Shown here piece after piece: positions 1 to 12,500 of a DNA stretch of 64,000 bases. The translations under genes were made by a program, and so were the position numbers. Position 1 is the stretch's first letter. Each line of letters begins with the position of its first letter. The notes beneath the pieces are model-generated. The model was not told the DNA's origin, searched no databases, and saw only the letters and a program-made list of their open reading frames with translations. This DNA is from Muricea muricata (Eukaryota; Cnidaria; Anthozoa; Malacalcyonacea; Plexauridae), in NCBI GenBank assembly GCA_963855995.1, contig OY979730.1, positions 10,269,300 through 10,333,299 of the forward strand, written 5' to 3'.

Positions 1-469
1 AGCCATGCGAAAGGATGATGATGTAGATGTTGCAAGCTGCCAAAGAATTAAACGATTGACGATATAAAGTTTGCCGCTCTGGCCACTGATAGCTTATTTG
101 AAAAGCCTTGCTGTCGTTAAATGAAGGCATACCTATGACCCACTGGGATTATTTCATTCACAGCTCATTTTCTGCTGACAATACTCTCGTGTCAACTTCA
201 AGTACCGAATATTTGCCTGAAGCAAATTCGCAAACTATATGTCGATTCAACTTTGCATGGGGTAACATAGTGGCTTTTAAAGCTGTACTGATCCTGCGAC
301 TTTAAGATTTCCCACGGCGTAGATTTGACGAATTTCTCATCCCATGCCAACATGAAACATATTTTGCTTAGTCAACACGGATATAATATCTCAAAATCCC
401 GTGGAGTCAAATATGACCAACTTAGCAGACTACTCTGACTTTTTAAGCTTGCTTTTAATCAAACTGCTG
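1..469. other. Left edge, no gene seen
   Basis: AT-rich sequence with no open frame showing family features, no splice-bounded exon and no recognisable repeat. It runs up to the first diverged units of the 114-bp tandem array. Confidence 0.4.
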
Positions 470-1805
470 CAGATAGATCATATAGGCTATTGTATTCATC
501 GTTCTACAGAAACCCGAAGTAAACCAACTAGCTTAATTTACACTCGATAGCCCTATCAGTTCTAAACCTTCCTTCCAACAGGTGCAGTAAGGATCACCTC
601 TTTTTACTTCAGTTTTGCTAGAAACCAAAACTAAACCAACTTTATCTACTCTGAATAGCTCTATCAGTTCTAAACTGTTCTTCCTAGAGGTCCAGTAAGG
701 AACATTTCTTATTGATCCATGACTACTACAGTACGAATCCTAAACAAAAGTAACTTTTCTTATACTGGATAGCTCTATCAGTTCTAAACGGTTTCCAGAG
801 GTCCAGTAAGGATCATATGATATTGATCCATTGGTACTACAAGAGGAAGCCTAAACTAAACTAACTTAATTTACACCGGGGAGCTCTATCAGTTCTAAAA
901 TGCTCTTCCTTATAGAGGTTCAGTAAGTATCATGTCTTAGTGATCCAGTGTTACCATAGGAGGAAACGTAAACAAAGTGAACTTTATTTACGCTGGATAA
1001 CTTTATCAGCATTAAACTGTTCTTCCTAGAGGTCCAATAAGGATCATCTCTTATTGATCCAGTGTTACCACAGGAGAAAACCTAAACTAAACTAACTTAA
1101 TTTATACTGCATAGATCCATCAGTTCTAAACTGCTCGTCCTAGAGGTCTAGTAAGGATCATCTCTTATTGATCCAGTGTTACTACAGAAGGAAACCTAAA
1201 CTAAACTAACTTTATTTATACTGCATAGATCCATCAGTTCTACACTGTTCTTCCTAGAGGTCCAGTAAGGATCATCTCTTATTGATCCAGTGTTACTACA
1301 GAAGGAAACCTAAACTAAACTAACTTTATTTATACTAGATAGCTCTATCAATTCTAAACTGTTCTTCCTAGAGGTCCAGTAAGGATCATCTTTTATTGAT
1401 CAAGTGTTACTACAGAAGGAAATCTAAACTAAACTAAATTTATTTATACTAGATAGCTCTATCAATTCTAAACTGTTCTTCCTAGAGGTCCAGTAAGGAT
1501 CATGTCTTATTGATCCAGTGTTACTACAGAAGAAAACCTAAACTAAACTAACTTTATTTATACTAGATAGCTCTATCAATTCTAAACTGTTCTTCCTAGA
1601 GGTCCAGTAAGGATCATCTCTTATTGATCCAGTGTTACTACAGAAGGAAACCTAAACTAAACTAACTTTATTTATACTAGATAGCTCTATCAATTCTAAA
1701 CTGTTCTTCCTAGAGGTCCAGTAAGGATCATCTCTTATTGATCCAGTGTTACTACAGAAGGAAACCTAAACTAAGCTTACGTTATTTATACTGGATAGCT
1801 CTCAT
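470..1805 (+). repeat. 114-bp tandem satellite array
   Basis: About eleven to twelve head-to-tail units. The anchor GGTCCAGTAAGGATCAT recurs at exactly 114-bp spacing through the right part (TCCAGT at 1261, 1375, 1489, 1603, 1717). Units on the left are more diverged and those on the right nearly identical, as expected if the array grows from its right side. Each unit carries the landmarks CCTAAACTAAACTAACTTTA, AGCTCTATCA and TGATCCAGTGTTACTACAG. Related blocks occur at 9.7-10.1, 22.5, 39.2 and 42.3 kb in both orientations, so this is a dispersed tandem family and not a single-locus array. No open frame runs through the units. Confidence 0.9.
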
Positions 1806-4800
1806 CATCCTCTTTTTTACGTTTAAATTCTTCTCATGGTGTTTCATGAAATGTCAGGCCTATGATTAATCGAATATCATGCCCACTATATAATCTGTAA
1901 TTTCTCTACAAAAAGAATCGGAATGCACTCAGACGGCTGGTGAAATTTTTTATTGAAACTTGGCAACAGAAAAGATTATATAGCATGGCCAACCAAAATA
2001 TGCTCAATTTCACAATCACAAAACTTGATCATAATTATTGCCCAACTCAGCAATTAAACACATATGGAGTTAGTCAGGAGTAACCTCACTTGAAGGTATT
2101 TCGTAATATTAAACTGCTATATTTGTCTCTTCATTTTGGACCTCCTGTTTACAAACAAGATCCTCGAAATCGCTCGTGCTGAATATCAACATTACTGATC
2201 CATGACCACGACTACACACTGCTCAATATCTATGTCTAAGTTTTAGATTTCGCAATACTTATACAAAAAGTTCTTACAGAAAGTTGCGTAATTTTTCAAA
2301 CAGTTAGCAGAGTACTGGAATTTTACTTACTGTTCTCTAATTATGGTCAGTCACAGTAATTTTTGGACGAACGTCCATTAAAGGATTTCATGGAAATTTT
2401 TCTTGCTTAATAGAGAAAGTATAAGGGCTGTTCGCGTTGAAGAATTCTATATCAAGAGTTAGAAAACCACCGCCACACTGCAAAATATGCACTAGGTTCA
2501 GCAAGTCTGATGTAAGTTTGTTGACTGGCAGACATCAAGCAGATATCCGCATGCATTCGCGTGGCTTGCTCCATTTTGATGATAACACGTTTGCTGCAAG
2601 TTTTTAACAGGCTTGATGCAAGTTGATTTTTCATGCAAGTTAATTTTTCATGCAAGTTGATGCAAGAAGACTTTTCATTTGCAAGTTTGATGATGCAATT
2701 TCAGAACAATCCTCAAAGATATGAAAGAATAGACCAATATTAACCTGACAATTGAACTGTGTTTGAACTCGCATCTTCGGATTGCAAATCCCAACGAATT
2801 TTCGTTGTTCTCTCCTTTCTTAGATTAATACAAGTTTTTTTTTATCTCTGAAATGAAATTAAAACACTGTGCGTCCTCAAAGAGTCATATAAGGTGCTCA
2901 GCCTTCGACTGGATCGTGTGACAGTCATAATGAGCTACGATTTTATGTTGAGTTGGCTTGACCGTGCACAAGTCTTTTGAAATTTTGCGTATAAATATTT
3001 CAATAGTACCGTTGAGTGCTTCGGCGAGGCAACGCTATTGGACGATTACTTCATTACACCAAAAATCAATTGTCTTCACCGAGCACAAGTCAGCATAAAT
3101 ACGAACAAAAAGATAGAACAAAGACGTTGGCCGAGTTTCAGCTCTCAGCTGCAAGTGAAGGATGATTACATATAGCCCTATAGTGCTGTATGCATCTCAC
3201 CTTGGTTGCTTAGTTGACAGCTTTGCAACTGCAAACAGATTCTTTTCAATTTTACCAGAGTTTTACCTGTTCAATACTCTTCAAGTAGCAAATTAGAGGT
3301 AATTCATAGGTCCAGTTTTTCGAAGCCCGTTTAAATAAGTCTAGAATATCGAACAAACTATGTAATATTCATAGACGAACACCTAAATTCTAGTACTTCA
3401 ACTATGACTACATATTTAATGTTTATTATGGGAGTGTGATTCAAATTTCACTTAAACATTGTTTCCATGAGAAAGATCTTCACAGGATCTCTTAGCCTAA
3501 TGCACGGTACGGCTGGTAATGCATAGTTTAATCCTAATGCAGAATCTTTAAAATCTCACTCTCACTTGTAGACCGATTAGCAGCCAGAATTTAGCCAGAG
3601 AAATCCGGACTGTAATCCCATGTATGCGGCGTACAAGGCAAGCACATCATTACATGTAAACTATTTTTATGATTTTTATGTATTCAGGTTAAAATGAGGT
3701 TTGTGGTCTTACCCTGACCTTATATCAAGCTAAAAATACGCTTTGCTACAGCGGAATTTATCCAACGACCTTTGAAAACCCAGCCCAATGCTTTACCAAC
3801 TCAACAACCGTTTGTCTGCATCCGTCAACGGAACCATATACGAGTGGAACAAACGTTGCCTGAAATAGCTGCACTATATTGATCTTAAATGATGACATGA
3901 AACGTCAAGAATCAATAAGGATGACACTAGAGATTTTTGGAATACCAATTATACTGGATTGCTTTTACAACTTCGCAACATCCTGCATTCGCAAACGTGC
4001 AAACATTATTATCTGATGTGATGTGTTTAATTTGGGAAGAAGACTTAGAAACAAAATTATTGAAATTCTTGATAATACCTATATACACATAACCTCGAAT
4101 CCACCAAAAGGTCAACCCTTTCTTTATCAGCATGTTGTTACACAACTAGAAACCTTAGAGACTTGATGCAAGTTGTGGATTTTAACCGGCTTGACGCTAG
4201 TTTGTCATGCACGTATCAAGCCTTTTGGCTTCATCAAACCTGTGAAAATCAAACTTGATGCAACTTGATATTTGCAGACTAGTGCGAGTTGTTGAATGAA
4301 AATTTTGAATAAAATTGTTAGATAAAATTTTCGACAATCAACCAACTCGTATCAAAATTCCTTTACACTTTCCTATACAGTTACGTCAACTAACGAGGAA
4401 AATATTTTCGAGTGAAAAATAGGGAAAAAGAAAAATTCTTTTGCAAGGGTGGCCGTAATTACTAATGGTCAAGTAGTTCAAAAAGGGCCCTCCATTTAAC
4501 CGGTCATATATTGGCATGGCAGTTTTGGCTCTTTACATAGATATTTTGTTTGTTAAATGACAATTGATGTACAATCTCACGATTTGGAAAGAAGTAATGT
4601 TTTTAAAATAGATTCCATTTAATTTCTCAAAATCACCGTTTAGTTGGTCTAGATCCTCTACCATGCAGGAATTGCGATAAATCCACTTGAGGTGTTTAGA
4701 AAATGTTACAAAACTATTACTTAACTCGATAAGTGGTGTTTAATACTTGAGAATTACTGTGATTGACTGTAATTAGGCACATCAAGTGTGTTTGCAGACA

Positions 4801-5225
4801 GAATTACGGCTATTGATGTCTGCTCGACATATATGTCTGCCTCGACAAAAAGATTTTTGGAATAAGTACAAGAAGCACAATATATAAAACACGGCAATTT
4901 ACGAGAAATATCGATATATTGCATTGGCTGTTTGAGCTCTCTGACGTGTAAAATAAGGTATACAGCTAGTTTGCTTAGCTCTTTCCAAAGATTCAGTTTT
5001 GCTGTTTGTGATCATGACCAAACTCTATTATAGGTTGTTCACTCTGGAAACTACTAAAACCGATCTAATATACTTGCAATTAATTATATTGGCAAAGAAT
5101 TTAATGTTGATATTTGGCTCTTGTCTGGTGTTCAATAATTTCGTACGCTTTCCAAGACATTTGAAATTGGGGAAGGGGGCAGAGTTTTCTGGTCTACACC
5201 ACTTCTTCTCCCCGAAGAGGGGAAC
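1806..5225. other. Gene-free stretch with CAAGTTG-type repeat fragments
   Basis: No coding exon could be supported. About 2440-2700 and 4160-4300 hold diverged members of the CAAGTTG/CAACTTG-rich dispersed family, recognisable by GCATTCGCGTGGCTTGCTCC and repeated GATGCAAGTTGAT motifs. The remainder is unassigned AT-rich DNA. Confidence 0.5.
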
Positions 5226-5573
5226 CAATGAAACATTATGCCCTAGCCATGTTTCGTAAAGATGGACAAACCTAGAAACATTGTTTCTTAGCCATGTTTT
5301 TGAAGGTGAACAAACCAGGAAACATTGTTTCCTAGCCATGTTTTCTGAAGGTGTAGGAGAAACCAGGAAACATTGTTTCCTAACCATATTTTCTGAAGGT
5401 GGACCAACCAGGAAACATTGTTTCCTAGCCATGTTTCCTGAAGGTGGATAAACCAGGAAACATTGTTTCCTAGCCATGTTTCCTGAAGGTGGACAAACCA
5501 GGAAACATTGTTTCCTAGCCATGCTTCCTGAAGGTGGACAAACCAAGAAACATTGTTTTCTAGCCATGTGACA
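5226..5573 (+). repeat. 45-bp minisatellite with palindromic core (locus 1)
   Basis: Seven to eight tandem units. The core CATTGTTTCC recurs at 5323, 5371, 5416, 5461, 5506 and 5551, which is 45 bp apart except for one 48-bp step. Each unit contains the short inverted repeat GGAAACATTGTTTCC followed by TAGCCATGTTTCCTGAAGG. Because the unit length is a multiple of three, long open frames run through it, with a 15-residue repeat on the minus strand. These are by-products of the period. The array lies about 1 kb upstream of the promoter of the Tg1/S1-homolog gene, and a second array lies in that gene's intron 2. Confidence 0.9.
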
Positions 5574-6399
5574 TAAACATGTTATAATCAAATCATAATG
5601 TCAAATGCGTTTGAAGAGACTATTGAAATAGTATTCTTGCATTCTGAAATGACATTGCTCGCCTGTGGATTTTGGGCACTTTTTCAAATGTTGCAATCAA
5701 ATTGCAACATTTTGCTATAAAATTGCAAATTAGAATGCAGCAACTTGCAATATTACCATAAACAAACAAATCTCGACCAAATCCACGACGTAACTATGGA
5801 ATTAGCTTGACCTTGTCAGTTCTTTTGAAACACGCAAAATTCCGCCGTGTCAGCTATTTTTAGAAAATGATCAGCGTATTATTTTCTTTTTTCTTCGGAT
5901 AAAAACATATTTCGCCCACGGTCAAGTTTACCGTAGCATGCAATAAAAACAATTTAAACATGTTATGCAAACGGCACAAATTATGAATAATTGATACCTA
6001 CACACTCAGAATCCGTTTGACAGAAGAAAGAAAACTTTCAAAGCTTATATTGACTCACAGTTACGAACGCAAGGGAAGAAGCAAAGTTTTGGGTGAATTT
6101 TCCCGTCCCTAAATATGTTTGCAGCACTTGTGGTGGCATTAATAAGCCAAGACGTAATTGTACAGTTGGTCGACTGTGTTTGTATTTTTGGCTGGTGGCG
6201 TGGCTAAACAATATATTAGCGCGGAACGGTGGCGATGACTACATTTCAATAAAACTCCCAACTAGTGGGCGTTGAATCCCGTTACTTTTTTGACTTTGTC
6301 CAGGATGCGTCGACATGCAGTCGTGGAAAGTTTGGCGCAACGGAGTCCTTCAATTGGGAATGATACAGCACCTGTATTGATGTCGCAATGGCCACTCGT

Positions 6400-6599
6400 G
6401 ATTGGCTAATCATGTCCTTGTGTCGTCATTAAAAGCAGCTCAACCGACTCCTCGTCGTCTAGTGGGAGGTACGATCGAGCGAAGACGCAACAGCCAAGAC
6501 AGACCAGCGCGTATAAAGAGCAAAGGCTAACTTGTTAGTAAACAGTTTACGATAAACCTACGGCGAGAAACAGAGCTAGAAGCTTACAAGAAGGACAAT
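6400..6599 (+). promoter_or_regulatory. Core promoter and 5' UTR of Tg1/S1-homolog gene
   Basis: A TATAAA box at 6512-6517 lies 83 bp before the start codon at 6600, which puts initiation near 6540 and gives a 5' UTR of about 60 bases. An inverted CCAAT motif (GATTGGCTAA, about 6400) lies about 110 bp further upstream. The position relative to the first coding exon supports the call; the exact start site is inferred. Confidence 0.6.
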
Positions 6600-9500
6600 A
6601 TGTGGAGAACGCCGATATACTTCATCTCCGCTCTCATGCAGGTACGAACACATTGTAGTCTTGCTACGCAATCGTAATCATTTCCCAGATTTCGAAATTC
6701 AATTTACACGCGATTAATCCCTGTTTGCTTGTCATTTACAGATGTGCTCCGTGTTCAGCATCAGGCCAGGTACTGTGATTTACGTCATTTTATCGCTTCA
6801 AGTTCAACAGTATGCTAAGGTTTACTCGACGAAGTTATTTCGTGCATTGTCTGCAGATATAGGGTTCGAGATTGCGAGACAATGTCCAGCAATCCGCGAC
6901 AAAAAATGCACGGAAAATAGGGCTAATGAATCACATTAAGTCGTTCGCGAACAGTTAAACACCTTCGGTAGGAACGAATTGAAGTCTTGAAGAGCTTTAT
7001 CCAAGTTATGACATGCATTCAACGATTAGTTCACGACGTTTTTTAAATGTTAGACGATGTGACGTCTTTTTTCGTTCCAAACTCTGCGACTCTGTGATTC
7101 CGTGCCACATATATTTTATCGACGTTCGAATCGCGTGCGATGGCAACCAATGTCGTGCTGTACGATTCAAAAAATGAGAAGCATTTTGTATTTCGCGTCA
7201 TTAATGAGAGACGTAGATTTCGACCAATATACTTGAAGGTCGCGAGAGTTGAAATCATTAAAGCGAGCTAACGGCACCCCTGCGAGCTTAAGGAAGTCCA
7301 GTGGGATGCCCAAGGGCGAAGTTTGAAGTAGGCCTACCTTACTTGTTTTGGTCGTGTTTTTTTTTTAAAACCTTGGCCGCAACTCCGAACGCTGCGCCAC
7401 TTCAAGGGTACAAAAATGCAACGATACTTTGATAATATTGAGAATATTACCAGAAGGTGCAAATAAACTAATATAATATGGAGAACGTGTGCGCGTGGAA
7501 AATTCTGAACGATCCAAGGTCCGCCCAGACAACTCCCAGAAATATATCGCGCGCCAGTCGGCGGATCAAATGGCAAACCGAACTCGTCGAGTTGTCAGCA
7601 TATTGTAACGAAAGTAACATATCTCTTGGTTGTATTGTGATCACGTGTCATTGCACAAGCACCTCGGAAAATTCTTGACGAATTTTGCCCACAATTGGGG
7701 CACTTTTAAGCATGAAGCTTCAAAATAACTCCGAAGTATGCAGCAGTAGGTCACGAACGTCATAGGCGGCTCGGCGGATCGAGGCACAATATACACTCTG
7801 CCTAAGTCCAGTTGTGCAATAGTTCGGTATACATTAGACGCGCGCGTTAGGCTATCGTATTGTGTAAACGAACTTGAATTCATCGATCAGCGTGTTTTTA
7901 AAACGCAGTACAGTTATAAAGTCTCGAAATTCGGACGTAATCGATTTTCTTTGGGCCTCGCATTTTCACTGAGCCCTTATCTTTTGAGTTTGGCCACTTG
8001 GTCGAATACGAAACGAATTAAGAATGACCTTCATTGCATAACTGCTTGGCGTTTTTGGCTCGGTCACAAAACCAAGATGATTTGTTTGCATGAAGTTTTA
8101 TCTACGGTAGACTGTTTTTACGGAAGTTTTTCGGCGGATTTCCACTTTTGGAGCATGTAAACGTGCGGATTTGTGACGAATTTTCCAATCGGGATCAGTC
8201 GCCAAAGACATTCACTCTTAATCCACACATTCGCATCGGTCAAAAGTAGAAAATTGGAGCGAAAATCACTCCTGAGTCCGAAATTTGTCATTTGGACATA
8301 TTATGGAAAGCCACTTTTACCCGAACAAATTTTCTTTGACAAATTTCATGTGTAAAATTTTTTTCACCTTGTAAATTAGAAATTTATTACAAATTTAGCA
8401 TTTTTGGCTATCTCACACCGATGATTTTTGTTGCGACATTGGGTGGATGTGAACGAGAAGATTTATTAGATCTTTGCATTGACATATCATAACTAACCTT
8501 ACATATTTCCGTGTAATCCACTCTGTTCGGACTTTTCATCCGTCAAAAGTATAAATACCCATCCAAAATTGGCCTTCGGGGAAATATCCTAGTAAAAAAA
8601 GCGAGTATTTAATAACCATTCAAACTTGAGTGGCAAGAAGCGTTCAACCTTCCTAAAGTTCTCAAGCCTCCCACAAAATTTTGGTTGAGCTTTCCAAACA
8701 CTAATTTCCTCAGAAAGAAGGCATGATTTCTGGAATAGACTATTAAACGACTATTAATTTTTTTTGATATGTTGGTTTATATTAGATGTACATTGTGTAG
8801 TACTTTGACACGAAGCCTTCGTATCTGACCGCCCATTTCCCACGGGCAATGCCCGAATGTTTGCGGCTTAATTGCAGCCCTAATTCAAACTCACGTTGCA
8901 TTGATTGAAGTTTGTTTGTCGCGTCTCAGATTGTGAGCAGTGTCATATTAACAATTCACCAAAACACATCGAGTCTGAGTAAATGAGTCGACTAAGTACA
9001 ACCAAGACAACGACTTAACTCGGAATCGATTCGAGTCAGTCTCACTCAAGTCAACTCCACTCGAGTCAGAATCAACGGCATGACTCGAAACAATAATAAA
9101 TGCGAGTGCAAGTTATCACGAACAGGACTGCGTGAAACATTTCGAATATCTTCAATGAAGTCGAGAGAAAACGGAAATAATTTTTTAAGAAATATATTAT
9201 GCTTCCGACAACACAAGTGTCCAACAACGAGTGTTTTTTTATGAATTAACTTGCTTTGACACGATAAACACAACTTGTTGTCAAGAGGATTGCACAATAC
9301 CAAGGAATATGTAATGGGGCAAGCTTTACTTCGAATAAATTTTGAACTTATTTTATTCGTTTTAAATGAATTACTCAATGCTCTAATCTTAATCTAATGC
9401 CGAAAGCCTTCAAATTTCTCCGGTTACTCAGGATTAATCGTACAGAGAAGTTGTAATTAAAAACTTATTTACAAATACAATGCGTTTCATGATGCTTTTA

Positions 9501-12500
9501 AACAAAAGAAGAATATAAACATAGTTGTAGGATTTCCTAGGAGCACGCACGTTATCGATGCTAGGTTTAAAAGAACTTTTAGACAATTGCCAAGGAAACA
9601 CCTTATTGCCTCATTTTGAACACATTATGGTAGAAACAAGTTAGAATTCTTCTGGTAGTAAAGTTGAATCAACGAGAGAAGTTCGTTGCTGGATTTCTGG
9701 GAAGAACAGTTAATTAAGTTTAGGTGTCTCACTTCGCATTATAGAACTTTCCAGCAGAAAAGAAGTTTTATTAGTTTACTTTGGTTTATGTTTCCTACTT
9801 AGCAACAATCCTGGACCCATAAGCGATATTTTTTGGGTTTCTCCGAAGAACAGCTTAGAGTTAAAGGTATAGTTAAGTTTGGATAAGAGATGTTCCTCAC
9901 TGGACCTCTAGAAAGAACAGCTCAAGACCTTCGCAGCTTTGGATTTCCAGCGAGAATAGCTTAAAAATGATAGAGCACTCTAGCATAAATAAAGTTAGTT
10001 TAGATTAGGTTCCCTCTTGGCAAGCCTTGACGAATAAGAGATGACTTTTACCAGACCTTTAGAGAAGACAGCTGAGACTTGACAGAATCGTATACAGTTG
10101 GTTAAGTTAGGGTTTCTCCCGCAGTAACATTCAAGCTCAGAGCGAGATAGTTTTTGAATTACAAAATAAATAAGTCGTGATTGTGCTGTCCGACAAACTT
10201 CGATTAAAAAATTGACAGACAAGTCTAATACAGTACATTAATTTTAGCCTAAATATAGCATAACAATTAATGCCAATTGCAGGGGCTTAGGCTAGGCAAT
10301 TTAGGCATAACCCCAAGGTTAATAAGTTGACAGAAGCCGTGGAACAGTTCTAGCTGGTACTGAATGTGGTCACGATAAAGGAGAGAGGCAGATGTTTTGA
10401 AACCAGCTGTTCGAAGAGGCGTAGAAAGGTAGAGAAGAAATGTTGAGGTTTTTCACATAACTTCAATCGTCAGACTGTTGTAGCATTGGAATTAAAGGAG
10501 CACGCCCTTGGAAGAGCGTAGTGGAACAGTTATAGACATGAGACGCTGTTAAAAACACACAATCACATTTCGTAGCACGTTTCTTTAGTCCTACAATATA
10601 AGTTTCCTAGGACGAGCAAAGCAGTCGACATTTTCGCGACTGGGGAGGGGGGGGGGGGAGGGGGCAGGAGACATTTTACAACTACTACCCTCTTCTTTAA
10701 GGCTTTTTTTCTCCTTCGTCCTAAAATGAAGCAAAATTTTTCTTTGCGTGCGCGGCGTGTGTGGATTTGGTTTAATCCGACAGGTTAATAATTTTCGATT
10801 AAAAACTGTAAACCAACGAAACAGCTGCGCTAGTTAATAAATTAATAAACTAGGAAACAATGTTTTACAGTCACATTTCCTTCATACTGAATGTTGACAT
10901 GTTTCCTAGCCATGTTTTCTGAAGGTGGACAAACCAGGAAGCATTGTTTCCTAGCCTTGTTTCCTGAAGGTGAACAAACCAGGAAACATCGTTTCCTAGC
11001 CATGTTTCCTGAAAGTGAACAAAACAGGAAACATTGCTTCCTAGTCATGTTTCCTGAAGGTGAACAAACCAGAAAAAATTGCTTCCTAGCCATGTTCCCT
11101 GAAGGTGGACAAACCAGGAAACATTGTTTCCTAGCCATGTTTCCTGAAGGAGGACAAACCAGGAAACATTGTTTCCTAGCCATGTTTCCCTAGTGTAGGC
11201 GAACCAGGAAACTTTGTTTCTCAGTTATGTTTCCTGAAGGTGGACAAACCAGGAAACATTGTTTCCTAGCCATGTTTCCCTAGTGTAGGCAAACCAGGAA
11301 ACTTTGTTTCTCAGTTACGTTTCCTGAAGGAGGACAAACCAGGAAACATTTTTTCTAGCCATGCTTCCCTAGAAGGGGCGAAACAGGAAACTTTGTTTCC
11401 CAGCCATGTTTTCCCAGTGTGGGCGAAACAGGAACCATTTTACAGGCGTTTGTCTTCTTACGTCTTAAAACTAAGCAAAACTATTCATTGCGTGCGAGGC
11501 GTTGGTGGAATGCGGTTTAATCCAACAGGTTAATACATTTTCGATTAAAAACTGAAAACCAATGGGCTCACTGCAAAACAGCTGCGCTAGTTAATAACTT
11601 ATGAATCTCTTCCTAAAGACTTTATTCCCCCTGCATTTCTTGCGGTGACTCAAAAATTTTCCTTCGACGGAGTTCGAAGACATTAATTGCGGAGCCAAAA
11701 AGACGCAATTTGCAACAAGTATGTTGACATCTTGTAAGAGACTTGTTGCAAATTGCGACAACCCGATACGAGGATGCATTCGCATGATTTGTGACAGCTT
11801 CTTGACGACAAGACTTGTTACAGCTTGTTAAAACAACTGGCAGCAAGCCTTCGGATAACAAGTTTTGACAATCAACACGCAGCAAGTCTGTTGACGACTT
11901 GTAACTGAACAATCGTCAACAAGCTGTCGCAAGCAATGCCAACGCATCCTGAGAGCGGCTTGTTCATAATTGCAAGAAGTCAGCAGATTTTTTGCTACTT
12001 GCCCGTTTTTGACTGAGTAAAGGAGCCCATGTTAGCCTATATATGAAGGTCTGTGTAATTTCAACACTTTCTTTTATTTTAAACAGGACGAGCTAAGATC
12101 AGTTGCAAACAACTCCGTCTTGAATCGCTCAGACAGCCGTCTACCGGATACATCCCAAGATGCAATGGCGATGGGTCATTCAAAAAGACGCAATGTTCTT
12201 TTGATGGACGGGAGATAAAATGTTGGGATGTGGATAGACTTGGAAACCCGATAGGAGTGACACGGAGGCCTTATATAGTTCGTAGTCGTCAACAAAACAA
12301 AGAACGGGAATCGACAAGGACTTTACCACCCATCACCAACGACGCACACCGTGTTACTTACCCAATACGTGATACAACGACTGAAAATGAGATTGTTGAG
12401 ATTGTTGAGCATAAGACAGGACCAGGACAACCAATAAGTAAGGCTCCTTCTTTACTAATGCTCCTTCAATCCAGTAACAAGGTGCTCTTGTTTCTTTTTT

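Larger units (their letters stand above)
6770..12086 (+). other. Intron 2 of Tg1/S1-homolog gene (5.3 kb)
   Basis: The intron starts GTACTG after a one-base codon remainder and ends at AACAG before 12087. It contains a degenerate GACTCGAGT-rich patch (about 8960-9095), diverged reverse-orientation 114-bp satellite units (about 9700-10060), a G12 tract, the second 45-bp minisatellite and a CAAGTTG-family element (about 11700-11960). No further exon is supported; the open frames here lack family features. Confidence 0.65.

Noticed and set aside
470-1805. CRISPR-like array
   Set aside because: Whole 114-bp units are repeated with no unique spacers, and the context is eukaryotic.
5028-5591. 187-codon minus-strand open frame with a 15-residue repeat (RKQCFLVCPP)
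   Set aside because: It is the translation of the 45-bp minisatellite. The opposite strand is also open in the second array, and no signal peptide, splice structure or family match supports a protein.
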